From an uncultured Pseudorhodobacter sp. (GTDB lineage: Bacteria; Pseudomonadota; Alphaproteobacteria; Rhodobacterales; Rhodobacteraceae): a stretch of 5,709 nt of DNA. Below the pieces are notes generated by a model. It had not been told where the DNA came from. It did not search any database and worked only from the letters and a program-made list of their open reading frames with translations. Shown piece after piece: positions 1 to 5,709 of the stretch (within the stretch, counting starts at the first letter, position 1; every line of letters begins with the position of its first letter). The stretch lies in NCBI GenBank assembly GCA_937910975.1, contig CALEMZ010000268.1, forward strand, positions 1 to 5,709, given 5' to 3'. The translations under genes and the position numbers were made by a program.

Positions 1-1941
1 TTTGAGGCGAATGCGTCAGAGGCGGCGGCGGCGGCAATGCTCGAGGCCTCCGTCCATTATCCCATTCGCGGCGCGGTGACGTTCAAAGGCCCGGTCGGGG
101 TGAATGTGGCCTCGGATGCACTTGCAAACCTGTCATCCTCGGGCGTTACCGGGGGCGCATTGATCATTGTGGGCGAGGATTACGGCGAAGGCTCCTCAAT
201 CATGCAAGAACGCAGCCATGCCTTTGCGATGAAATCCCAGTTCTGGCTGTTGGACCCGCGCCCGAACCTGCCCTCGATCACCCGCGCCGTGGCGCAGGGG
301 TTTGCGCTTTCAGAGGCGTCAAACAGCCCGGTGATGCTGATGGTGCGGATCCGGTCGTGCCATGTCACCGGCCAGTTCAAAACCCGCAACAACCGTCCGC
401 CACCGCTCACGGTGCGCGATGCCCTGTCCAACCCGAGGTCCGATTTCAACCGCGTTGTCCTGCCGCCGATGGCTTATGTGCATGAGCAGGACAAGGTGAG
501 AAACCGCTGGCCTGCCGCAGAACGCTTCATCCTCGACCAGCAGATGAATGAGCAGTTCGGCCGGGCATCGGCCCCCATCGGGATTGTGGTGCAGGGTGGC
601 ATGTACAACGCCGTGATCCGCGCGCTGCAACGGCTGGGCCTTGCCGATATCTATGGCGACACGCAGGTGCCGCTTTATGTGCTCAACGTCACCTATCCGC
701 TTGTCGCCTCTGAATTTCTTGGCTTTGCCGCAGGAAAGAAAGCCTTGCTGGTGGTGGAAGAGGGTCAGCCCGAGTTTATTGAGCAAGCGCTCGGCTCCAT
801 GCTGTTTCGCGCCAAAAGCCCGGTGGAACTGGCGGGCAAGGATGTGTTGCCGATGGCCGGGGAATATACTGGGCAAGTGATGCTTGACGGGGTGGCGCAA
901 TTTCTGCGCAGCCACGCGCCAGACTTGCTGCCCGGTCAGGTCCGCGCCCCCAATGCCGATGCCCCTGCGATCCCCGACCTTTCCAAAACCGTGCCGATCC
1001 GCCCGCCGGGGTTTTGCACCGGCTGCCCCGAGCGCCCGATCTTTGCGGCGATGAAGCTGGTGCAAAAGGAAACCGGCAAGCTGCAAATCGCCGGTGATAT
1101 CGGTTGCCATCTTTTCGCTTGCCTGCCGCCGTTCGAGATTGGCGGCGCAACCATGGGCTACGGCCTTGGCCCCGCCTCCAATGCCGCCTTTGATGGCGGC
1201 GGCGCGCGGCGCGCGGTGTCGATCCTTGGCGATGGCGGGTTCTGGCACAACGGGCTTTCCTCTTCCATCGGCAACATGGTGTTCAACAAATCCGATAGCG
1301 TCGCGGTGATCGTCGATAACTACTATTCGGCCGCGACCGGCGGGCAGGATGTGATGTCATCGCGCGCAGGAAATCCGACCAAATCCACCGGCAACCCGAT
1401 TGCCCGCGCGTTGAAAGGCGTGGGGGTCAATTGGGTGCGGCAGGTGGACCGGACCTATGACGTGGCCCACATGCGCGATGTGCTGCGCGAGGCGCTGAGC
1501 ACCGATTATGCAGGGCCGAAGGTGATCGTGGCCTCCTCCGAATGTATGCTCAACAAACAGCGCCGTGAAAAGCCGCTGCGCGCGCAGGCGATCAAGGATG
1601 GCCGCCGCGTCGACATCCCGCGCTTTGGCGTGGATGAGGATATCTGTACCGGCGATCACGCCTGCATCCGCCTGTCGGGCTGTCCGTCGCTGTCGCTTAA
1701 AAAGCTTGACGACCCGCTGCGCGATGATCCGGTGGCCAGCATCGACCAAACCTGCGTGGGCTGTGGCAATTGCGGCGAGGTGGCGGATGCTGCCGTGCTT
1801 TGCCCCAGCTTTTACCGCGCCGATGTGGTGCATAACCCTAGACCATGGGAACGCTGGTGGGCCGGAAAACGCGCGGCCTTTATCGCGAGGCTGCAAGCCC
1901 GCCGTGCGGCCAAACGCATCATCTTCGGGGGGCAGGCATGA
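1..1941 (+). CDS. iorA: Indolepyruvate:ferredoxin oxidoreductase, alpha subunit (5'-truncated by the window)
   Basis: The frame is open from base 1, so the ATG at 37 is internal and roughly the first 70-100 residues lie outside the window; 646 residues are visible. The family converts aryl-pyruvates (indolepyruvate, phenylpyruvate) plus CoA to aryl-acetyl-CoA, CO2 and reduced ferredoxin in the cytoplasm. Visible in order (window codon numbers): the end of the thiamine-pyrophosphate PYR domain with KGPVGVN (29-35) and GEDYGEGSS (58-66); a linker domain; the family Cys motif CTGCPER (from 339) and DIGCH; the TPP/Mg-binding GDGGF (410-414) ending at VDN (438-440); then a C-terminal two-cluster ferredoxin domain. 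The second cluster motif is complete (Cys 585, 588, 591, then 601 before Pro). The first reads C549-x2-D552-x2-C555-x5-C561-P, with Asp where Cys is usual. The tail is rich in Arg and Trp. The stop overlaps the next start. Family assignment is firm; the exact oxoacid is inferred. Confidence 0.93.
   Translation, partial: FEANASEAAAAAMLEASVHYPIRGAVTFKGPVGVNVASDALANLSSSGVTGGALIIVGEDYGEGSSIMQERSHAFAMKSQFWLLDPRPNLPSITRAVAQGFALSEASNSPVMLMVRIRSCHVTGQFKTRNNRPPPLTVRDALSNPRSDFNRVVLPPMAYVHEQDKVRNRWPAAERFILDQQMNEQFGRASAPIGIVVQGGMYNAVIRALQRLGLADIYGDTQVPLYVLNVTYPLVASEFLGFAAGKKALLVVEEGQPEFIEQALGSMLFRAKSPVELAGKDVLPMAGEYTGQVMLDGVAQFLRSHAPDLLPGQVRAPNADAPAIPDLSKTVPIRPPGFCTGCPERPIFAAMKLVQKETGKLQIAGDIGCHLFACLPPFEIGGATMGYGLGPASNAAFDGGGARRAVSILGDGGFWHNGLSSSIGNMVFNKSDSVAVIVDNYYSAATGGQDVMSSRAGNPTKSTGNPIARALKGVGVNWVRQVDRTYDVAHMRDVLREALSTDYAGPKVIVASSECMLNKQRREKPLRAQAIKDGRRVDIPRFGVDEDICTGDHACIRLSGCPSLSLKKLDDPLRDDPVASIDQTCVGCGNCGEVADAAVLCPSFYRADVVHNPRPWERWWAGKRAAFIARLQARRAAKRIIFGGQA
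1938..1941 (+). other. ATGA stop-start overlap of the two oxidoreductase subunits
   Basis: The last three bases of the four form the TGA stop of the alpha gene and the first three form the ATG of the beta gene. Such overlaps are typical of translational coupling and 1:1 subunit production. That coupling happens here is inferred from the layout. Confidence 0.85.
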
Positions 1942-3476
1942 CCATTCAGGGAGCCATCACCCCGCAAGGGCCAGACCCGAAGATGGGCCAGATCATCAAG
2001 CTTGCGGTCATGGCAGTGGGCGGGCAGGGCGGCGGCGTGCTGACGGGGTGGATCGAGGCACTGGCCCGCGCGCAAGGCTTTGCCGTGCAGGCTACATCGG
2101 TGGCAGGTGTGGCACAGCGCACCGGGGCCACGATTTATTATGTCGAAATGGCCCCGCGCGCGGAGCGTGAGCCGGTCTTTTCGCTCGCGCCTGCAGCGGG
2201 GGATGTGGATGTGCTGATTGCGGCGGAAATGATGGAGGCAGGCCGCGCCATTCTGCGCGGCTTTGTGACGCCAGACCGCACGACGCTCATCGCCTCCACC
2301 CATCGCGCCTTGGCCGTGTCGGAAAAGATGGAGCCGGGCAATGGCATTGCCAACCCCGCCGAAGTGGTGGCCGCAGCCGAGATCGCCGCGCAGCGCATGG
2401 TGTTTCACGATATGGAGGCGCTGGCGCTGCAAAACGGTTCGGTCATTTCCGCTTCGCTCTTTGGGGCGCTGGCCGGTTCTGGCGCGCTGCCCTTCGCGCG
2501 TGAGGCGTTTGAGGCGGCAATCCGGCAGGGGGGCAAGGGGGTGGAGGCCTCGCTCCGCGCCTTTGCTGCCGGATATAGCGCCGCACAGGTGGGGGTGTCC
2601 GCACCGCTTTCGGTGGCCGAGGCTCCCTTTGCCCCAACCGTCCCCCCCGCGCTTTTGTCCGCGTGGGAGAAGGTGCAAAGCCGTGCATCGGCATTGCCAG
2701 CCCCGGTGGCGGAGATGGCGCTGCTTGGCTTGCAAAAGCTCGTGGATTTTCAAGATATCGCTTGCGGCGAGGAATACCTTTCCCGGCTGGAAATGCTTTT
2801 GCCCATGGACGACCCTGCAAAGGGCTACGCGCTGACGACGGAGGCCGCGAAGTACATTGCCAATGCCATGGCCTATGATGATGTGATCCGCGTGGCAGAC
2901 TTGAAAACCCGTGCCGCGCGGTTTGACCGGATCCGGGGCGAGATGGGCGTGGGCGCCGCACAGATCATGCATGTCACCGAATTCATGCACCCGCGCGCCG
3001 AAGAGATTGCAGGTATGCTGCCCGCCAAATGGGGTGCGCGCGCCATGGCCGGCCCCCGCACGATGACCCTGCTGAACCGCTTGTTTGCCAAGGGGCGGCG
3101 GCTGCGCAGCGATGGGCTTTGGGCCTTCACCCAGCTTTACCTGATCGCGGGCCTGCGCCGCTATCGCCGCGGCACCCTGCGCCATACCCAAGAACAGGCG
3201 CATCTGGAGGCATGGCTGCAAGCCGCCCTGTCGCATCTGCCGCTATGCTATGATCTTGCGGTGGAGGTGATCCGCTCCCGACGCCTGATAAAAGGCTATT
3301 CCGACACCCATGCGCGCGGAATGTCGAAATTCGACCGGGTGATGGCAGGCATCGCCATGGTCGCTGCGCGTGATGATGCCGCAGACTGGGCACGCCGCCT
3401 GCGCGAGGCGGCGCTGAAGGATGAAGAGGGCCGCGCGCTGGACGGGGCTTTGCAGACCATCCGCTCCTTTGCATAG
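1938..3476 (+). CDS. iorB: Indolepyruvate oxidoreductase subunit beta family protein
   Basis: This 512-residue protein is the partner of the upstream alpha subunit. Residues about 20-200 form the pyruvate/ketoisovalerate oxidoreductase gamma-type domain: a strand followed by the glycine-rich loop VGGQGGGVL (27-35), then SVAGVAQRTGATIYYVEMAP, the usual family segment that packs against the TPP domain. The archaeal beta subunit is only about 200 residues; the remaining roughly 300 residues match, from memory, the extra C-terminal region (DUF6537) of proteobacterial members, whose role is unknown to me. It has no Cys cluster motif, so the iron-sulfur clusters are in the alpha subunit. The ATG at 1938 is chosen because it overlaps the alpha stop (ATGA) and a G-run at 1927-1932 sits 5 bases upstream; the in-frame ATG at 1983 (MGQIIKLA) is a second possibility. 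The frame is open back to 1845, but that stretch lies within the alpha gene. Confidence 0.9.
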   Translation: MTIQGAITPQGPDPKMGQIIKLAVMAVGGQGGGVLTGWIEALARAQGFAVQATSVAGVAQRTGATIYYVEMAPRAEREPVFSLAPAAGDVDVLIAAEMMEAGRAILRGFVTPDRTTLIASTHRALAVSEKMEPGNGIANPAEVVAAAEIAAQRMVFHDMEALALQNGSVISASLFGALAGSGALPFAREAFEAAIRQGGKGVEASLRAFAAGYSAAQVGVSAPLSVAEAPFAPTVPPALLSAWEKVQSRASALPAPVAEMALLGLQKLVDFQDIACGEEYLSRLEMLLPMDDPAKGYALTTEAAKYIANAMAYDDVIRVADLKTRAARFDRIRGEMGVGAAQIMHVTEFMHPRAEEIAGMLPAKWGARAMAGPRTMTLLNRLFAKGRRLRSDGLWAFTQLYLIAGLRRYRRGTLRHTQEQAHLEAWLQAALSHLPLCYDLAVEVIRSRRLIKGYSDTHARGMSKFDRVMAGIAMVAARDDAADWARRLREAALKDEEGRALDGALQTIRSFA

Positions 3477-3488
3477 GCAAGCCGGTCT

Positions 3489-3515
3489 TTGCCCGCTTTC
3501 TGTCCGAGCTATAAC
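3489..3515 (+). promoter_or_regulatory. Possible sigma-70 promoter for the aminotransferase gene
   Basis: TATAAC at 3510-3515 matches the -10 consensus at five of six positions. TTGCCC at 3489-3494 matches the -35 consensus at four of six, but the gap is only 15 bases, shorter than the usual 17. A weak -35 and short gap would suit a promoter that needs an activator. A start near 3522 would give a leader of about 125 bases. This is a reading by eye only. Confidence 0.3.
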
Positions 3516-3543
3516 TGGCCATAAATACGCTCCCCGTCTGGCC
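3515..3543 (+). repeat. CTGGCC direct repeat, possible regulator site
   Basis: CTGGCC occurs at 3515-3520 and again at 3538-3543, 23 bases start to start, close to two helical turns. The first copy overlaps the last base of the possible -10 box. Regulators of the MocR/GntR class, to which the taurine regulator TauR belongs, often bind spaced direct repeats near the promoter they control. Assigning these copies to such a regulator is a guess; two six-base words in a GC-rich spacer can arise by chance. Confidence 0.25.
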
Positions 3544-3558
3544 CTACGGACAGGCTTG

Positions 3559-3593
3559 GCAATGCGCGATAATTGCGGTCAATATTGTGCAAT
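3559..3593 (+). promoter_or_regulatory. Cluster of GCAAT/ATTGC half-sites around a CAATATTG palindrome
   Basis: GCAAT lies at 3559-3563 and 3589-3593 on the plus strand, and its inverse ATTGC at 3572-3576. Between the last two sits the perfect 8-base palindrome CAATATTG (3580-3587), one base off the centre of the outer pair. The cluster is AT-rich compared with the flanking genes and lies 54-88 bases before the chosen start codon. It has the look of an operator, but no regulator can be named and no consensus was tested. Confidence 0.3.
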
Positions 3594-3636
3594 ACGCCAT
3601 CCTTCCGGGCCGCTTTGTTTCGCCCACCCTTCGCAT

Positions 3637-3641
3637 AGGTG
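3637..3641 (+). promoter_or_regulatory. Ribosome binding site deciding the aminotransferase start
   Basis: AGGTG at 3637-3641 ends five bases before the ATG at 3647, a good Shine-Dalgarno match and spacing. The alternative starts, GTG at 3587 and ATGs at 3656 and 3674, have no comparably placed site, so 3647 is preferred. Confidence 0.6.
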
Positions 3642-3646
3642 CTCCC

Positions 3647-5026
3647 ATGGAATCCATGACCAAAAGCAACGACATGTCTGATGTGATCGAGGCAGATCGC
3701 GCCCATATCTGGCACCATCTGGTCCAGCACAAACCCTTTGAAACCGTGGATCCCCGGATCATCGTGGAGGGCAAGGGCCTGCGCGTCTGGGATGCCAAGG
3801 GCAAGGAACATCTCGACGCGGTGTCGGGTGGCGTCTGGACGGTGAACGTGGGCTATGGCCGCGAAAGCATCGCCCGCGCGATCTATGATCAGGTCCTGAA
3901 GATGAACTTTTACGGCGGCTCCGTCGGCTCTGTTCCCGGCGCGCAATTCGCCGAACGGCTGATCGAAAAAATGCCGGGGATGAGCCGGGTTTACTATGCC
4001 AACTCCGGCTCCGAGGCGAATGAAAAGGCGTTCAAGATGGTGCGCCAGATCTCGGCGCGCCACCATGGTGGGCGGAAATACAAGATCCTCTATCGTGACC
4101 GTGACTATCACGGCTCCACCCTCGCCACCATGTCGGCAGGGGGCCAGAATGAGCGCAACGCCCAGTACGGGCCTTTCGCGCCCGGCTTTGTCGAGGTGCC
4201 CCATTGCTTGGAATACCGCAAGCAATGGGACGTGGAAGATTATGGTCGCCGCGCGGCAGACGCGATTGAAGAGGTGATCTTGCGCGAAGGCCCCGATACC
4301 GTGGGCGCGCTGTGTCTGGAGCCGGTAACGGCGGGCGGCGGCGTGATTACGCCCCCGGTCGGCTATTGGGAGCGGGTGCAGGAGATTTGCACGAAGTACA
4401 ACGTTTTGCTGCATATCGACGAAGTGGTTTGCGGCATGGGCCGGACCGGAACGTGGTTTGGTTATCAGAACTACGGTGTGAAGCCGGATTTCGTGACCAT
4501 GGCCAAGGGCGTCGCCTCGGGCTATGCCGCGATTTCGTGCATGGTCACGACCGAGGCGGTGTTTGACCAGTTCAAGGATGATCCCAACGACCCCCTCTCC
4601 TATTTCCGCGATATATCCACCTTTGGCGGCTGCACGGCCGGCCCGGCGGCGGCGTTGGAAAACATGCGGATCCTGGAGGATGAAGACCTGCTGGGCAACA
4701 CGCTGCGCATGTCAGAGCGGTTGATGGGCAACCTTCACGGCTTGATGGACAAGCACCGCGTGATCGGGGATGTGCGCGGCAAGGGCCTGTTTTGCGGCGC
4801 GGAACTGGTCGCGGACCGCGACAGCAAGGAGCCGGCGGATGAAAAGAGGGTCGCGGCCGTGGTGGCTGATTGTGCAGCACAGGGCGTGTTGATCGGCATG
4901 ACAAACCGCAGCGTGACGGGGTTTAACAACACGCTTTGCCTGTCCCCGGCTTTGATCGCGACATCGGATGATATCGACCAGATTACCCATGCGATTGACA
5001 AAGCACTGACGAACGTCTTTTCGTAA
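3647..5026 (+). CDS. tpa: Class III PLP aminotransferase, probably taurine--pyruvate aminotransferase
   Basis: This 459-residue protein belongs to the class III (omega) aminotransferases, fold type I. It would transfer the amino group of taurine to pyruvate, giving sulfoacetaldehyde and L-alanine, in the cytoplasm. Visible residues: VSGGVWTVNVGYG near the N-terminus (substrate entrance); NSGSEAN (119-125) for the PLP phosphate; Y154-H155 stacking on the PLP ring; EPVTAGGGVITPP; HIDEV with Asp258 contacting the pyridine nitrogen; Lys287 in MAKGVASGY as the Schiff-base lysine; and STFGG (324-328) for the phosphate. All catalytic positions are present and the length suits the family. The sequence strongly resembles, from memory, the Rhodobacterales Tpa group, but class III substrates are hard to separate: hypotaurine, beta-alanine or another omega-amine is possible. 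It has its own spacer and terminator; no tauR, xsc or pta gene adjoins it within the window. Confidence 0.85.
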   Translation: MESMTKSNDMSDVIEADRAHIWHHLVQHKPFETVDPRIIVEGKGLRVWDAKGKEHLDAVSGGVWTVNVGYGRESIARAIYDQVLKMNFYGGSVGSVPGAQFAERLIEKMPGMSRVYYANSGSEANEKAFKMVRQISARHHGGRKYKILYRDRDYHGSTLATMSAGGQNERNAQYGPFAPGFVEVPHCLEYRKQWDVEDYGRRAADAIEEVILREGPDTVGALCLEPVTAGGGVITPPVGYWERVQEICTKYNVLLHIDEVVCGMGRTGTWFGYQNYGVKPDFVTMAKGVASGYAAISCMVTTEAVFDQFKDDPNDPLSYFRDISTFGGCTAGPAAALENMRILEDEDLLGNTLRMSERLMGNLHGLMDKHRVIGDVRGKGLFCGAELVADRDSKEPADEKRVAAVVADCAAQGVLIGMTNRSVTGFNNTLCLSPALIATSDDIDQITHAIDKALTNVFS

Positions 5027-5038
5027 TTGATGCGATTA

Positions 5039-5077
5039 TGCCCGGATGTTCGCACGCGAATATCCGGGCAATTTATT
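5039..5077 (+). terminator. Strong rho-independent terminator after the aminotransferase gene
   Basis: The arm TGCCCGGATGTTCG (5039-5052) pairs over all 14 positions with 5057-5070, with a single G-T wobble (5048 with 5061) and a four-base loop CACG (5053-5056). ATTTATT (5071-5077) follows as a moderate T-rich tract. It starts 12 bases after the stop codon. No comparable T-tract lies on the other side, so it mainly serves the plus strand. Confidence 0.8.
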
Positions 5078-5311
5078 GAAATAAAATAACTTTCTGATTT
5101 TTCACCAAGTGCCAAGGCTAGGATGCAGTGACGCGAAACTTTTTATTCCAGAATTGAGCGGCGCGATTGGCAAACCGGAAAAACGCCGTTTTGTGCTTAT
5201 TTTACAGTGGGTTATATTTTTCAGTTCTGGGATAATTGGTTACACTCATGCCACACGCTAAGTGATTGATTTTATTAAAACCGGAGAACATTGCGGACCC
5301 GATTGCGGACC
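5071..5311. other. AT-rich gene-free stretch, composition break
   Basis: Hand counts give about 41 % GC for 5101-5280 (47, 42 and 35 % in successive 60-base rows), against about 68-70 % in sampled rows of the upstream genes. I see no open frame of note, no tRNA, and no convincing promoter: GATAAT at 5231-5236 has no -35 partner at a usable distance. Minor symmetries are AAAAC/GTTTT at 5180-5192 and an AT-rich TTTTATTAAAA just before 5281. The stretch lies between the ends of two converging genes and may be the edge of acquired DNA. Confidence 0.6.
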
Positions 5312-5312
5312 C
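5290..5312. repeat. Two tandem copies of ATTGCGGACCC, 12-base period
   Basis: ATTGCGGACCC is found at 5290-5300 and again, perfectly, at 5302-5312, separated by one G. The second copy's final C is the first base of the minus-strand stop codon (CTA on the plus strand, 5312-5314). The unit is GC-rich inside an AT-rich stretch. It could be a protein binding site, such as an integrase arm site or attachment-site remnant, but no integrase is visible here. Confidence 0.7.
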
Positions 5313-5709
5313 TAGTTATTTTCTTTGGATTGAGCCAATTTTCGGATGAGAGTGTCACCGTCAATCCATGACATACCCTTCTTGAACTGCCCGCCGCGCT
5401 GCTGAATCAGCACAAGGTGCTCTATATCTTCTTCAAGCGTAGTGATGTTCCCGAGCATGGTCGTGAGTTCTTGAGTGGCAACCGACTTTAACAGTGTATT
5501 GATGACAAGTAGTACGGTCGGCTTGGGGCAAACCCTTAGCACTCTGACAATAGCTTCCTCTTCGTCTGTCCAGTCGGGCCGTCCCTCAATCAGTCCCCCT
5601 ACAACAGACGCTAAGTCTCCTTCGTCTGGAAGGCTTGGATCGTTGAAGTAACCTTCTGACACGCCCGTCTTTTGCACGATTTGTGCGATTGCAAACTCAT
5701 TCGGAATAG
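5312..5709 (-). CDS. Unrecognised protein, C-terminal part (5' end beyond the right edge)
   Basis: I do not recognise this protein. The minus-strand frame is open from the right edge to the TAG at 5314-5312, giving 131 visible residues. A GTG at 5677-5675 could be a start, but it has no ribosome binding site and the frame continues upstream (IPNEFAIAQIV before it), so a gene cut by the window is more likely. What can be seen: an opening segment IAQIVQKTGVSEGYF that faintly recalls a helix-turn-helix; an acidic stretch with PDEGD and DWTDEEEAIV; a hydrophobic run TVLLVINTLLKSV; an acidic helix LEEDIEHLVLIQQ; and a polar, basic end. There is no signal peptide in view and no clear membrane segment. 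Base composition is about 51 % GC over 5341-5700, well below the upstream genes, suggesting transferred DNA. It converges on the aminotransferase gene. Confidence 0.65.
   Translation of the reverse strand, partial: IPNEFAIAQIVQKTGVSEGYFNDPSLPDEGDLASVVGGLIEGRPDWTDEEEAIVRVLRVCPKPTVLLVINTLLKSVATQELTTMLGNITTLEEDIEHLVLIQQRGGQFKKGMSWIDGDTLIRKLAQSKENN

Larger units (their letters stand above)
3477..3646 (+). other. 170-base spacer between oxidoreductase and aminotransferase genes
   Basis: No credible gene lies in this spacer; an 86-codon frame crossing it starts inside the beta gene and has no homology I recognise. There is no convincing factor-independent terminator after the beta stop: the best symmetry is a 7-base inverted repeat, CTGTCCG (3500-3506) with CGGACAG (3547-3553), whose arms are 40 bases apart and have no T-run behind them. 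The spacer does hold a possible promoter and several short repeats, listed separately. It most likely carries the control region of the aminotransferase gene, though read-through from the oxidoreductase genes cannot be excluded. Confidence 0.6.

Noticed and set aside
37..39. ATG at 37 as the start of the alpha subunit
   Set aside because: The frame is open to base 1 and the family needs an N-terminal part of the PYR domain that lies further upstream, so the gene is cut by the window edge.
319..1248. 309-codon minus-strand frame opposite the alpha subunit gene
   Set aside because: It is fully antisense to conserved thiamine pyrophosphate enzyme motifs and has the low-complexity, His/Arg-rich composition of a shadow frame.
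1812..3236. 474-codon open frame on the minus strand opposite the beta subunit gene
   Set aside because: It lies antisense to a well-supported gene, is rich in His, Arg, Gly and Ala as expected for the antisense of GC-rich coding DNA, and contains no recognisable domain.
3500..3553. CTGTCCG/CGGACAG inverted repeat as a terminator of the oxidoreductase genes
   Set aside because: The arms are 40 bases apart and no T-run follows, so a stable terminator hairpin is unlikely.
3587..3646. Upstream GTG start that would add 20 residues to the aminotransferase
   Set aside because: No ribosome binding site precedes it, the added residues resemble no aminotransferase N-terminus, and it would overlap the symmetrical half-site cluster. 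The ATG at 3647 has a good site at 3637-3641.
3509..4414. 301-codon minus-strand frame covering the spacer and the first half of the aminotransferase gene
   Set aside because: It is antisense to conserved aminotransferase motifs and shows no family features; the plus-strand gene explains the open frame.
5027..5311. tRNA gene or tRNA-derived attachment site in the AT-rich stretch
   Set aside because: I looked for a T-loop-like GGTTCGAATCC and an acceptor stem and found none; the only hairpin of note is the terminator.

Overview
The window looks like a stretch of chromosome from an alphaproteobacterium, most plausibly of the Rhodobacterales (Roseobacter/Paracoccus group). The main genes are GC-rich (about 68-70 % in hand-counted 60-base samples). 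The third gene closely resembles the taurine:pyruvate aminotransferases of that group, and the first two are the two-gene form of indolepyruvate:ferredoxin oxidoreductase found in Proteobacteria. No genus can be named from the sequence alone.

Layout. Positions 1-1941 (+) hold a large 3' part of the alpha subunit of an indolepyruvate:ferredoxin oxidoreductase (thiamine pyrophosphate domains plus a C-terminal ferredoxin domain); its 5' end lies left of the window. Its stop overlaps the start of the beta subunit gene (1938-3476, +) in an ATGA junction, so the two are one translationally coupled unit. A 170-base spacer (3477-3646) follows, with a possible promoter and several short repeated and symmetrical elements. 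Next is a class III PLP aminotransferase, very probably taurine--pyruvate aminotransferase (3647-5026, +), closed by a strong hairpin terminator (5039-5070). From there the DNA becomes AT-rich (about 41 % GC by hand count over 5101-5280) and holds no gene until 5312. At 5290-5312 an 11-base word occurs twice in tandem, directly against the stop codon of an unrecognised gene on the minus strand that runs off the right edge (about 51 % GC).

How the genes work together. The alpha and beta subunits should form one enzyme that oxidatively decarboxylates aryl-2-oxoacids (the transamination products of aromatic amino acids) to aryl-acetyl-CoA while reducing ferredoxin. The aminotransferase moves the amino group of taurine to pyruvate, giving sulfoacetaldehyde and alanine. 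It has its own spacer and terminator, and none of the usual taurine partners (tauR, xsc, pta, tauABC) is visible, so a functional link to the oxidoreductase is only a possibility.

Nothing in the window amounts to a clear new system. The points most worth a second look are the composition break and tandem repeat at the right end (a possible edge of acquired DNA), the unknown minus-strand gene, the Asp-for-Cys change in the first iron-sulfur motif of the alpha subunit, and the repeat elements ahead of the aminotransferase.
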